Shown piece after piece: positions 47,031 through 58,142 of a stretch of DNA of 64,000 nucleotides; position 1 is the first letter of the stretch, and every line of letters begins with the position of its first letter. The stretch lies in contig CM077645.1 of the NCBI GenBank assembly GCA_039707465.1, forward strand, positions 167,849,503 through 167,913,502, given 5' to 3'. Made by a program: the position numbers and the translations under genes. The notes under the pieces are model-generated. The model saw nothing but the letters and a program-made list of their open reading frames with translations, had not been told where the DNA came from and did no database searches. The DNA is from Rhabdophis nuchalis (lineage: Eukaryota; Chordata; Lepidosauria; Squamata; Natricidae).

Positions 47031-47576
47031 AATTGTACAGACTTACAGAGGGATGGATATATAATCAATACTCTTTTTTGACATGATATTTAGTGTTTGT
47101 TTAATTATAATATATTTTGAAATATTACTAGACTTATGAAATATTTCCTAATATTTTCCTTATAAAGGTTTGAATAATAATCTTAGTTTCATCCTGAATA
47201 CTTCAAAACTGCCTCCACTATGTAGAGAGCTTTCTGCCCCAGGGTTCCTATCTTTTAATTTAGGTCTACCAAAGGATCAGTAGAGATCTTACGTAGCTTG
47301 TAGATATGGGAACAATTGGCTATATTTTGGTTTACCAAAGCCCTTTATTTATCAGTGGCTTCCTTCCTTAAAGAAAAAAATATATGTTATTTTTAAAATA
47401 AGACAATAATACTTTTTTAGGACATTCATTAATTGTCAACTATAAATCAAAATAAGATTAATTATATAATCCCTTTACTAGCAATGTATTGTAAGTAATA
47501 GTAATTCACATTCAAATGAACATAAACATGCAACTTGCAAATGATAGGATTTCCTTCTTTGTGCTTTTATCTATAG

Positions 47577-47719
47577 AGCCAACAGTAAGAGCCGAGTTAA
47601 TGGAACAGGTGCCTCATATTGCTATGTTTTGTCAAGAAAACAGGCCGTCAATCCCTTACGCTTTTTCAAAATATTTATTGCCCATTGTGGTGAAGTATCT
47701 AGCAGACCAGAATAATCAG
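47577..47719 (+). CDS. PPP4R1: PPP4R1 coding exon 5
   Basis: The acceptor is TATCTATAG and the donor GTAAAA. The 143-bp exon encodes about residues 99-146, beginning EPTVRAELMEQVPHIAMFC and ending VVKYLADQNNQ in phase 0. This is a HEAT-repeat helix pair and is nearly identical to mammalian PPP4R1. An in-frame ATG upstream at 47516 is intronic. Confidence 0.95.
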
Positions 47720-48899
47720 GTAAAATTACTTTAAAGTTGTTGAAATCATGTAAATATTTTACCTATTTGAAATTAAATAATTTGTATGATGTCTTTTGCA
47801 TCATACCAAGTTTCATAATTTTTTGTAGTTTTTTTAAGTATAAATATGTTATGTCCTTACCTTATCTGAAAATCTCACACTTTGGAATCTAGGTAAGGGA
47901 TTGCTTAAAGACAAATCAGGTGAAAAATGACTTAGCTATTGAGTTAATCAAATTTCTCATTAATATATTATTTACAACTCAACAGTCCATTATTTTCCAC
48001 CACTATTTCATTGTTTCAACCAGAATTTGCAGTTCTTTGTATGCTGTATACATTTTTACAGATTCCTTTTTTCTTTCAAAAAAGTAAGACCTAGGAGTTT
48101 AAGAATTACAACTCGTACTACCCAAGCTACTTTTATTACGGATGAATTTTCAAAACACAGTGACAAAGTACCCATATTGCCAGGGCTTCTAAAATCAAAA
48201 TAAGTGTATTAATCAATTGTTATATGTCATAACAATTTGGGAAGCAGTTCTTCCCAAAGAGTTAAATATTACAGCTGTGCCCTCCTGATGATATCACTTG
48301 ATCCTTTATGTATCTGAGGCTGCAGAAAGAAAGCGAGGACTCAGGCAAAGATAACTTTCGGTGGCTATATTGGACATTTTATATTTACATTTTATATTTG
48401 GGTGTGTGTGGACAATATAAGGTTTGTGTGGAATATGTACATGCTACTGAATTTTTGCAACCAGATTTTTAAAAAATGGGAGATGCTGAGCCTGCTCCTA
48501 AATTATTCAGAGAACGAAGGAGTATGGTCCAGAATGTTATTTTAGAAAAAAAGAGAAAAACATGAGTAACAAAGGAAAGAGCAAAGTTTTTCTTCTAAAA
48601 GAATAGGAAATCTGAGAGGTGAATGACTGGGGAGCACAGGGGGATAAATGTATGTGAGTAGTAGAGGAAACATGATTTTTTATTCAAAATGTTGTTTGTC
48701 GGAGAAAATAAGGAGAGAAAAACTCACAACCTACACATTGCATACCAATTCTGCTGTTCCATGCAACCCGTAGCTAGCTAATATTTTCTGTAGCCTGTTT
48801 TAGAAGATTAATGTTGGCTTTATCTTTACATAAGCTAACACAGCTTTCTAAAATTAATTTCTAATTAGGAAAGATTTTGTTATTTGTGAGCCAGTGTTT

Positions 48900-49560
48900 T
48901 ATTTTGCTATTTTGAGTCCTTTTGTAGTTTTCCTTTTTTTCTGTTCTGAAGATCAGAAGGATTCTGGTAGCAGCTTTTCAGACTAGCAAATGTTGCTAAA
49001 AGGCATAAACTTTCATGAACTATGACTCATTTCATCAGGTGCATGAAATGTCTAATAAATGTAGGATTTAGAAGAATAGAGAAAGGGGAAAGAGGAGAAA
49101 TCAAGGGTGGTTATGCAGTGCAAGTTATATGTGAGACAGATTGCAAGTATTTTATCAATTGTGTTTGAGGTGTGAAAAACCCCATGCCTTTGTTGAGACC
49201 TTCTGGGATGGCCTGAAAATGTTTGATGTGTAGAGTACATGAGTTCTGCAATTTCTCCCCTTTCTGCATTGGTAAAATATTTTTGTTCCAAAACAACAAC
49301 TTTGAAACATTATAGTGCAATGTCCTGGGAGATTAAAATGCTCTGATGTTATTGTGCTCTGAGCTTTGAATTCAGAGTTGTGTCCATTTTTTTTTTGTGC
49401 AGTTTGCTCCATCAAAAGTTTGTGAGTAAATCTACATATTTGAAGAATGGAAATTAATATTTCCAGATAAGAATTCAGAACCACTTGGATTCCATAGCAG
49501 AGTGAAACTGCTAAAAAACTGTGTGAAAAGGTTATTTGACTATTCATTTCCCATTAATGT
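48900..49560. repeat. Possible old dispersed repeat in PPP4R1 intron 5
   Basis: AGCAGCTTTTCAGACTAGCA, CATAAACTTTCATGAACTAT and TTCATCAGGTGCATGAAATG resemble phrases of an old amniote dispersed repeat. Termini were not found and the class is unknown. A 130-codon minus-strand frame crosses it without a recognisable domain. Confidence 0.35.
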
Positions 49561-49689
49561 TTTGTAATGCTTAACAAATATTTCAATTATTGCAGTAATA
49601 CAATTAAGGCCAATTATTAGAATCTTTATTACACAGATGACTCATTGCTCAGAAATATATTGCAGAATCCATAAATACATACATACAAA

Positions 49690-49985
49690 CTTACAGCCAT
49701 TTGTCTGGTGACTGTTTGAAGTTATAACAACACAAAAAATGGCTTTTTCCATTTTTCACACTTACAACCATTGAAGCACCCACATTGTCACATGAAATAA
49801 ATAATAAAAATAATTCAGACACTTGGCATGTATATATGACAATATCATGTGATTAACTTTTGTAAACTTTTGATAAGCAAAGTCATTGGGGAAGCCAGAT
49901 TTGCTCAACTATGGTAAGAAAGGTCGTAAAATGAGACAAAACTCACTTAACTGTCTAGCTTAGCAATGGAAATTTTGCAGAGATT
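49690..49985. repeat. Dispersed GTTAAGTGA-class repeat in PPP4R1 intron 5
   Basis: TTACAGCCATTTGTCTGGTG, ATGGTAAGAAAGGTCGTAAA and AAACTCACTTAACTGTCTAG match the inverse-oriented phrases of the family. It ends about 50 bp before exon 6. Confidence 0.5.
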
Positions 49986-50033
49986 CAGACAAATGGAATT
50001 GTCCTTTTCCTGCTTTTTTATATTTTTACATAG

Positions 50034-50180
50034 GTGAGAAAAACAAGTCAAGCAGCATTACTTGTTCTGTTGGAACAAGAACTTATTGAACGATATGATG
50101 TGGAGACCAAAGTATGCCCCGTTTTAGTAGAACTGACTGCTCCAGATAGCAATGATGACGTGAAGACAGAGGCAGTGGCA
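50034..50180 (+). CDS. PPP4R1: PPP4R1 coding exon 6
   Basis: The acceptor is TTACATAG and the donor GTAAGT. The 147-bp exon (49 codons, phase 0-0) encodes about residues 147-195, from VRKTSQAALLVLLEQELIE to SNDDVKTEAVA. It contains the VR(K/x)(T/A) turn common to HEAT repeats. Being phase 0-0 it could be skipped without a frameshift, but no evidence of skipping is visible. The following intron 6 (4.6 kb) holds two large mobile elements. Confidence 0.95.
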
Positions 50181-50299
50181 GTAAGTAAGAAAATGGTGTT
50201 CCAGGAATTGTTATTTGACTGATTAACTGAATATATATCTCACAGCAACAGAGGTGTTTTCATTGATAGAATAAATATTGTGTGACAGCTTTTTAACCC

Positions 50300-51480
50300 T
50301 TTTACACAATACAGCCATACATCACTTTTGATTAAGGGGCAAAAAGCTGGCTTGGACCAAAACTGCTCTATAGTCTCAGAAAAAGACACAGGCTTTCAAT
50401 ATTTGCTATTTAGATTTATATAGTACTTTATCAAAATGTAAAAGTGTTGATCTAGCATTTCAATAATACAGCTAAATATCTCCAGTTAAAAAAAATAGAA
50501 AAGCAATCCAATTTAGATTATCCTATAGGGATCAGTCAGTCTCATGGTGTCAGCTCATTTTCCCAAAGTCAGTGGAGAAGTAGAGGCACATCAAATGTTG
50601 CGAGAAGCACTTCCATAGGAAAAGCACATCTCTGAGACTCTCCTTTCTTTTATTTCCTTCTTTACAAAAGTGAAGAGGTCAGTATTTTTCCTGGGATATC
50701 TAAATTGGGTATGTTGAAAGTAGGAGGGAAGATGTTCATGCAAGTAGACCATCCCAAGACAGATTGAACTTAAAGATGTGTTGCACTCAGAAATGAATAG
50801 GGACCCAATGCAGAACCCAAAGCTACACATTTAATATGTTTATTATAGGTTTTGTCTAGTAACTGGGACACTGCATTCTGGGCAAGTAAAAGCTTCCAAG
50901 TGGTTTTCAAAGGCAGCCCCATATACAGCAGATTGCTTCCAGGCCACCTTGCCTAGCAGTTTCTTGAAAATGTTAAAAAAGCCATTCCATGCCCAGATCT
51001 GAATTGTTCCAAGAGTTGGGATAATGCGTTGTTCTGTATTTGTACACTGACCAAAGTCTCAGTCATCTGTCATCTCCTCTAGAAAGGTCAAATACTTAAA
51101 AAATCACGGAGGGCTCTTAAGAAATGGGCAAATTCTTTCAAGCCTTTTTCAAGATTGCTGATACTAATTGCCCATTGACCTTATCCCAGATGTCGTGCTC
51201 CCTCCAAACCTCCAAAGGAGTCAGGAGGGACAAGGAACAAATATACAGTTGGCTGAGGAGGGTTTGTCCATTTCATCGGGTCTCACAGACCAGAAAGAGT
51301 TCCAGATAACATGTCAAAATATTACCCCAGTCACCATAACAAACTGCCCATAAAGTGTCCAAATATTGGTGAATCTGGATGACTTACCAACCAAGTTCTG
51401 TACCAATTTGTTCTAGCAACCTGACAAGAAATTTGTCCCAATAGTGTAACTTGCCACTTTAAATAGGATAATATGAGAGG
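50300..51480. other. PPP4R1 intron 6, proximal part
   Basis: Intron sequence of more even base composition, with no supported exon or element. Its slightly repeat-like look could not be matched to a family by eye. Confidence 0.4.
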
Positions 51481-52029
51481 AAAAATCATAATATTTTAAT
51501 CATAGCATTATTTCCCCCATTCCTATAAGCCAGCGTTTCTCAAATAGTGGGGCGCGCCCCCCCAGGGGGGCGCGAGGCTCCGTAAAGGGGGGCGCGTTTG
51601 ATAGTCAGGAGCCGCACACCCGGAAAGACCGATACTGCCGCCGCCGCCGTCTTGGCATCCCAGGCCCACTCCGCGGCGGCGGCGGCGGCTGTTGGTAAAG
51701 CCCGAAGGCGACTGAGAAAGGCGTCAGAGAAGGAGCAGCCAGAAGCCGTGCCTCTTGAGCACCACTAGGCTGGACGAGGCAAAAAGCGGACGCGGGGATA
51801 AGGAAGGGGATGCGCTTCGGGCCAATCAGCGTGGAAAGGTGAGGTCGAAGGAGGAGGGGGCAGCCAGGCGGCCGGGGCAGGCTAAGGCGAGTGATCGCGG
51901 TGGGCAGGGATGGGGGGCGGGGACGGGGACGCCAGGTTCCTTCGTCCGGGGGTGGGTGAACGAGCGAACAAGCAAGCGCGGGCGGGCAAGGAAACTTGCT
52001 GCAGCAGCGCCCAACAACCTGCCTGCCCA

Positions 52030-52240
52030 CCGCCTGCGGTTACTCGCTCGCTCACCTACCCATCGGACGAAGGAAGCTGGCGTCCGGTGGGTGAGCGAGC
52101 GAGTGAGTAACTGGCCGACTGGCCGGCGGGCGGGTAAGGAAAGTTGCGGCAGCGCCCAACAATCCGCTGGCCGCGGTTGCTCGCTCGCTTGCTCACCCAT
52201 CGGACGCCAGGTTCCTTCGTCCGGTGGATGGGTGAGAGAG
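52030..52240. repeat. GCGAGC hairpin pair inside hAT family C
   Basis: TACTCGCTCGCTCACC (about 52031) pairs with GGTGAGCGAGCGAGTGAGTA (about 52090), and a second, related arrangement follows (CTCGCTCGCTTGCTCACCCA near 52180 with GGGTGAGAGAGCGAGCGAG near 52230). Each could form a stem-loop. Confidence 0.7.
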
Positions 52241-52309
52241 CGAGCGAGTAAATACAGCCAGCGGGCTGGCGGGCCGGTCAGGCTACTTCCAGGAGCTGAG
52301 GAGGTTTGT

Positions 52310-53190
52310 GAGGGGGGGAGACAGACAGACAGAGAGAGGCACAGACACACAGAGAGACAGGGAGGGAGGGGGGAACCAGAGAGTGACAGACACACACACA
52401 CAGACAGAGAGTGGGAGGGAGGGAGAGAAAGATAGACAGGGACACAGAATGAGTGATTTAAGTGCCTGAATGCGAGACAGACACACACACACACACACAC
52501 ACAGAGTAACAGATGGGCAAACAAAGGAGAGAGAGACAGAGAGAGAAAGAAAAAAAAGAAGGTGGGAGAGAAAGAAAGAAAGAAAGACAGACAGAGAGAA
52601 AGAGAGAGAAAAGAAAGAGAAAGGAAAGAAAGAAAAAAGAGAGAGAAAGAGAGAAAGAAAAGAGACAGAAAGAAAGAGAAAGAGAGAGAAAGAAAGAAAG
52701 AAAGAGAAGGAGAAAGAGGGAAAGAGAAAGAGAGAGAGAGAGAAAGAGAAATAGGGAAATAGAGGGGGGGAGGGAAAGAAAGAGAAAGAGAAAGAAAGAA
52801 AGAGAGAGAGAGAAAGAGAAAGAAAGAAAAAAAGTGGGGGAGAGAGAAAGACAGACAGAGAAAAAGAGAAAGAAAGAGACAAAGGAAAGAAAGAGAAAAA
52901 GAGAGAGAGAGAGGGAAAGAAAGAAAGAGACAGAGAGAGAGAGAAAGAGAGGGAGAGAGAAAGAAAGAGAGAAAGAGAAAGAGAAAGAAATAGAGAGAGA
53001 AAGAGGGAAAGAAAGAAAAAATGAGAGAGAGAGAAAGAGAGAAAGAAAGAAAGAGAGAAAGAGAAAGAAAGAAAGAGAAAGAAATAAAGAGAGAGAGAGA
53101 AAGAGGGAAGGAAAGAAAGAGACAGAGAGAAAGAGAGAAAGAAAGACAGAAGGAAAGAAAGAAAAAGAAAGAAAGAGAGAGAGAGAGAAC
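52310..53190. repeat. Long (GA/GAAA)n polypurine tract inside hAT family C
   Basis: About 880 bp of nearly pure G/A on the plus strand, with (AC)n patches near 52390 and 52480. It is the homologue of 20341-21038. In PPP4R1 pre-mRNA it is a long purine run. Open frames of 227 to 309 codons on both strands are low-complexity artefacts. Confidence 0.95.
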
Positions 53191-53596
53191 TTATGACCAC
53201 AATTAAGCCCAAAAGTTTGGTTGCTAACCAAGACCATTGTTAAGTGAGTTTCACATTTTTCAAATTGGCCAGTCCCACCCGGTCACATGGTTTGACATGT
53301 CCAATCAAAAAATGTTTATAGTTTAATTAAGGATTTAATGCACTTTAAATCTTTTCTGCTACAGTTAATAAAGCTATTCTTTGTTGTAAATTGATCCACA
53401 TTTCTTTCTTTTTTTTATTCTCTTATACGTTAATAAGGATACAGTGTTATGCAGAGGTGTACTAACAATTTTATAGACAAATGATACTATTTACAGTCGT
53501 GCGGGGGGCGCGAAATGTTTTCTTCTTCCTAGGGGGGGCCTGACAGAAAATAATTGAGAACCACTGCTATAAGCTCAGCTCTAAGGTCACACCCAT

Positions 53597-54161
53597 TTAT
53601 TTTTTTTAATTGAAAAAGTTTTATTGGGTTTTAGAATTTTTTAACAAATAGGATAAGGGTAAGGTGTGAAAGAGATATTTTGAGAACTTTCACGTCGAAG
53701 TCGTTGACCCCTTCCGAGGCTTCATAACAAAATATAGGTAATACATAATTTGCAGTTATACTACAAAGTGGAAAGAAATGCATACATATCATTGTAAAAT
53801 CTGTGCTAGCAATCATGTGTGAACATCCAAACAAAAGTTATACTGTATTAAATAAAGTCATTTTTGAGATCTAAGTCTCTTGGCAATTGTGTCTTCTTCT
53901 CCCTGGCCCCCAGTGGGCGGGCCCGCAGCCCCCTCTGCTCCTCCATTTTCATCCTCCAGGATTGAGGAATGTTTTTTAAGAAAGGCTTCCGCCTCTGCAA
54001 CTGTTTTAATCCTTACTCTTTCTCCCTCCCAGAACACCAACATTCCTTCTGGCATCACCCACTTAAACCAGATCCCCTGTTTAAATAATCTTTTAGATAA
54101 GAAGGAAAATTTCCGTCTTACCTCTCTAATCTTCTTCGGGATCTGCTTCAAGATAGCAACC
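53597..54161 (-). mobile_element. 5'-truncated LINE-1-like copy (same family as 10804-12781)
   Basis: The 3' end AATAAAACTTTTTCAATTA lies at its left edge, and duplications TCACACCCAT flank it (53587-53596, 54162-54171). It contains the ORF1 C-terminus (KIREVRRKFSFLSKR, WVMPEGMLVFWEGERVRI) with an open frame to the natural stop at 53858, then the shared 3'UTR. It begins 30 bp after the family C hAT. Confidence 0.87.
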
Positions 54162-54802
54162 TCACACCCATATTCAGTCCGATTCACTTTTCATTTTTCT
54201 CACTTTTCTTCTTGATATTTCTAGCCACACAGCCTTTATATTTTAATTGACCTTTATTTATTTGGATTTTAAAAAAAACCCAGCATAGTGTAATTTTTAG
54301 TTGAGGGGACTTTGTTTACATGGATATAACTAACTTCCCATGTGGTTTTCCAAGTCACGTGATTTGTGTATTCATAACAGTGATGGGCAGTTCCCATCAT
54401 GTCCACTATTGGCTCTTATGACATTGGATTAGGGGATTGGAATTTATTGTGACACATTGCTTCACACATCCTTGAACCAAAAATCAGACAGCTAGTATAA
54501 AATCTATATTTCTCTGAACTGTTTATATTTTACTGCTGCTTGTGGACATGCAATAAAGTGCTGGATAAAACTGACCAAAAGTTCTTCATTTAGTTAATGT
54601 CACAGCTCATTCATGGGTGTCTTCTACTAACTTTATATTGAAAAATAATTTCATTTCAATTTTTGTTGATAATATTTCAGTGTCTATGAATGCAGACAAA
54701 TACACATACACACATGCACATTTATAGGATGCAGAGTCATATGTTATAAATTTAAAGAAGTTGGACTGTTAGATGCATAACTAAAATTGTCTTTATGTTT
54801 AG

Positions 54803-54910
54803 ATAATGTGCAAAATGGCCTCCATGGTTGGAAAGGACATCACAGAGAGACTCATCCTTCCTAGATTTTGTGAAATGTGCTGTGATTGTAGAATGTTTCA
54901 TGTACGGAAG
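54803..54910 (+). CDS. PPP4R1: PPP4R1 coding exon 7
   Basis: The acceptor is TATGTTTAG and the donor GTATGT. The 108-bp exon (36 codons, phase 0-0) encodes about residues 196-231, IMCKMASMVGKDITERL through CCDCRMFHVRK. It carries a cysteine-rich stretch and the PRFCEMC helix, both conserved in vertebrate PPP4R1. At one position Ser replaces the Pro I recall from human (MASMV against MAPMV). Confidence 0.95.
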
Positions 54911-55129
54911 GTATGTTTTCTTCCTGTATAAATCTATGCTGCTTTTTATTTAAAAAGCACATCAGTATTAACTAAGAACTATACATTATGGCTCTCTATT
55001 TGTAGTCTGCTATAATACAAACTGTTATGGTTGAAATGATGAAAGCTGGTGGTCACAGTTTATACAAGATACTAGCAAAACTATACTCGAGATGCCTCAG
55101 AGAAGAAAAACTACCTGCATGGGGGGGAA

Positions 55130-56855
55130 AATCTAAAACAGAGTAAAATCTATACAGAGTAAGGCTTTTATCGATCTCAAATCCACTTTTCTCTTCAGCG
55201 AGGATGGAAAGACATGTGGACGCTGCTGAATGGCTGTTATTGTGTTTGGCTGGGAACATCCCAATGGATGAGGAGGGATGGGGATCCCTTCCATTTGGAT
55301 TAATGGTTCCTTGCAGCGGCGCCTGAACGGCAAAAGGGAAGCATAAAGGAAACGAGGCTGCTTTGTCACATACACGCACACACACCAAATCCGCCCAGAT
55401 CTGTCATGCAGCAAAGAGATACGGTAGCTGGGCTCAATAGCAGCAGTAGCAATAAGCACTGCTTGACAGATCCAGAGAGATTGGGGGGTGGGGGGGAGCA
55501 AGGGAAGAGAACCAATCACCTCTGCACAAAGACGTTTCTCAGGACCCTAGATCTCCACTTTCTCTCCGGAAAAAGCTATTGGCATCGTTGGGATTTTGGC
55601 TAGTGAAAGAAGCACTGGATGGAAAGGAAACTTCGGAATGCGGGAGCTGCCAGGTTCCAGGAATATGACGCTCCTGTATTCCAAAGTTTCCTTTTCATCC
55701 TGTGCTTGTTCCATTAGCCAAAATCCCAATGATGCAAATAGCATTTTTCCAGAGAGAAAGTGGAGATCTAGGGTCCTAAGAAAAGCCTTTGTGGATATTG
55801 TTTCTCTTTCCTTCCTCCACCCCCTCCCCCAAGCTGCCCGGATCTGTCATGCATCGAAGAGATAACGATAGCTGGGCGCAATAGCAATAAGCAGATCCGG
55901 AGAGATTTGGGGGGGGGGGGGAGAGGCGGGGGAGGAAGGGAAGGGAAGAGGAACAATCTCTCTACGAAGACTTTTATCAGAACACTAGATTGGGAAGTTA
56001 AAAATCTGGAATGGGATACAATCAAGCTTGATTCAAAGGCTTTGGCTCCTGAAATCAGAGTGCTGCCACCCAGAATTGCTATTACCACGATCTCTGCCAC
56101 CTGGAACTGCCTGAGAAGGGACAGATAAAGTGGGCGCTCCAGAGATCGTGGTACCAGCGTTTTGGTTGGTAATGCATCAATCTCAGGAGCCAAAGCCTTT
56201 GAATCAAGGTTGATTGTACCCCATTTCAGGTTTTTAACTTCCCAAACTAGCGTTCTGAAAAGCTTTCGTAAAAAGGAGATTGTTCCCCTTTCTCCCCCCC
56301 CCCCCCCCCCATTTCTCCGGATTCTCAGGAGCAAAGCCTTTGAATCTTATTTATTTTTTTATTTTATTTATATACCGCCCTCTTTCCCGAATTGGGACTC
56401 AGGGCGGTGCACAGGGATAATAAAAAGATAAAATACATATAAATACAATTTAAGATTAAATTAAATAAGTTTAACCCGTGCTAAAATAATTTAAAACCCT
56501 ATTAAAACAACGCTAAAAACAAACTATGCCAGGCCGGCCGCATGAAACAAGTAAGTCTTTAATGCTCGACGGAAGAGGCGAAGGTCCGTGATAGTACGAA
56601 GGTCGGGGGGCAGGTCGTTCCAGAATCAAACTTGATTGTCCCCATTTCAGGTTTTTAACTTCCCAAACTAGCATTCTGAGAAATCTACCATCTCTGAGGC
56701 ACCTTTCGTTTGCAGGAGGAGGAGGAGGAGGGCAACTTAAAGCAGCACCTCCTTAAACCAAAACCTCTGAGTAACTGGGAAAGAAAGGTGTGCTTTTTGG
56801 GCGGCAGTTTCTGGCAGATAACAAGCGCGGCTTTCTTGAACTGTGGTCCTGCTTT
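55130..56855. mobile_element. Palindromic foldback element in PPP4R1 intron 7
   Basis: Shares many blocks with 40356-41700 in inverted and reordered form: GATTCAAAGGC with TTGGCTCCTGA, GGTACCACGATCTCTG-type arms, and GAGTAACTGGGAAAGAAAGG. Two large hairpins are visible. About 55538-55600 pairs with 55705-55775 (AGATCTCCACTTTCTCTC and its complement), and about 55965-56100 pairs with 56130-56280. The ATACGG termini are missing. A LINE tail interrupts it at 56345-56625. No protein is recognised. Confidence 0.75.
56345..56625 (-). mobile_element. L2/CR1-clade LINE 3' end nested in the foldback element
   Basis: TATATACCGCCCTCTTTCCC and GGGACTCAGGGCGGTGCACA are the inverted 3' tail. At the right edge CAGGTCGTTCCAG is the inverted form of the coding phrase CTGGAACGACCT. 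The target sequence GAATC/AATC is repeated at both junctions (56338 and 56623 areas), so it landed in a pre-existing element. Confidence 0.82.
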
Positions 56856-56941
56856 CATGAATGATCTTCAAATCCCCAAACTTATTACTTTCCTTGGTTA
56901 ATTCATTGCCAATTCTAATTAAAATACTTATTTTTGTCCAG

Positions 56942-57007
56942 GTGTGTGCAGCCAATTTTGGAGATATTTGTAGTGTAGTCGGACAGCAAGCTACTGAAGA
57001 AATGTTG
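56942..57007 (+). CDS. PPP4R1: PPP4R1 coding exon 8
   Basis: The acceptor is TTTGTCCAG and the donor GTGAGT. The 66-bp exon (22 codons, phase 0-0) encodes about residues 232-253: VCAANFGDICSVVGQQ then ATEEML. It appears identical to the mammalian segment. It begins about 85 bp after a large palindromic mobile element in intron 7. Confidence 0.95.
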
Positions 57008-57335
57008 GTGAGTTTCATATGTCAAAGTTTTATCTTTATTTAATTTATTTTAATTGCAAAATTGTGCTGAATTTTGTTATGGGCATTTAAATAATTTTAT
57101 TGAGCTTGAATAAAAATGGATAGGATAGAGTTGTTTTTTGATAATCATTTCTTTAGGAATACGGTCTGTTGTCAATATATACTGCATTATTGCATTTCAT
57201 ACCTGGAACTAGACTATTATATATTTTTTCATTTCTATAAGGTTCAAGCACATTTTTTGCATATTGCAAATAGTACTACATGTGATTTTATTGAATTATT
57301 TGATTACTTTTGTCTTTGAATGCATTCCTATAATC

Positions 57336-57686
57336 CAGTGCTTCTCAAATAGTGGGGCGGGCCCCCCAGGGGGGGCGCGAGGCTCCGTAAAGGGGGGCGC
57401 GTTTGACCTCGGCAGTTTAGTTTAATTAAGGATTTAATTTTTTTTAAATTTCTAATGCACTTTAAATCTTTTCTGCTACAGTTAATAAAGCTATTCTTTG
57501 TTGTAAATTGATCCACATTTCTTTCTTTTTTTTATTCTCTTATACGTTAATAAGGATACAGTGTTATGCAGAGGTGTACTTATAACAATTTTATAGACAA
57601 ATGATACTATTTACAGTCGCGCGGGGGGCGCGAAATGTTTTCTTCTTCCTAGGGGGGGCATGACAGAAAATAATTGAGAAGCACTG
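57336..57686. mobile_element. Short hAT element, family C (351 bp) in PPP4R1 intron 8
   Basis: The ends CAGTGCTTCTCAAATAGTGG and TAATTGAGAAGCACTGC are inverted repeats. The flanks are a perfect 8-bp duplication CTATAATC (57328-57335, 57687-57694). It matches both outer arms of the 51531 element, including GCGCGAGGCTCCGTAAAGGG and TTTAATTAAGGATTTAAT, but lacks the 1.6-kb core. Confidence 0.92.
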
Positions 57687-57983
57687 CTATAATCCCTGCT
57701 TTCATTGATTTGCTACTGTAAAAAAAAATTCCTTCTGAAATTATTCTACTTGGGAAAAGGTGGAATTATTCTATTTTAATTTCCAAAGGTAATATTGGCC
57801 ACTGTTAAAGACTGTAAAGTAGACTAGTTCCAGAAATAGTAAATAAAGCCTCAGTCCATATTTTTATAATCTTACCCAGTTCCTACATTAAAAGTTTCTC
57901 TTAAATGTTTTGAAGTCCATAAGGAATGGAAGAAGACCCTAACTGAATCATTTGTATTTGATATCATATTTTATATTTTCCAG

Positions 57984-58142
57984 TTACCTAGATTTTTCCA
58001 GCTTTGTTCAGATAATGTGTGGGGTGTGCGGAAGGCTTGTGCTGAATGCTTTATGGCTGTTTCATGTGCCACATCACAGGAAGTCCGTCGAACAAAATTG
58101 TCAACACTTTTTATTAACCTTATCAGTGACCCTTCACGATGG
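57984..58142 (+). CDS. PPP4R1: PPP4R1 coding exon 9 (ends at a GC donor)
   Basis: The acceptor is ATTTTCCAG. The 159-bp exon (53 codons, phase 0-0) encodes about residues 254-306, LPRFFQLCSDNVWGVRKA through NLISDPSRW. The reading must leave after the TGG of Trp (58140-58142) to join VRQAAFQ in exon 10. The sequence there is GCAAGT, so this is a GC-AG intron; no nearby GT donor restores the conserved protein. Confidence 0.93.

Larger units (their letters stand above)
51531..53566. mobile_element. Chimeric hAT element, family C (TIR CAGCGTTTCTCAA), 2.04 kb
   Basis: The ends CAGCGTTTCTCAAATAGTGG and TAATTGAGAACCACTG are inverted repeats. The flanks are a perfect 8-bp duplication CTATAAGC (51523-51530, 53567-53574). 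From about 51850 to 53289 the interior matches the core of the family B element at 19973-21222: GGCAGGCTAAGGCGAGTGA, a shared GA/CA tract and ACTTATGACCACAATT. Outside that core, both ends match the 351-bp element at 57336. No transposase is encoded. It lies in PPP4R1 intron 6. Confidence 0.9.

Noticed and set aside
52283..53212. Open frames of 227-309 codons on both strands
   Set aside because: Low-complexity translation of the purine tract inside a hAT element.
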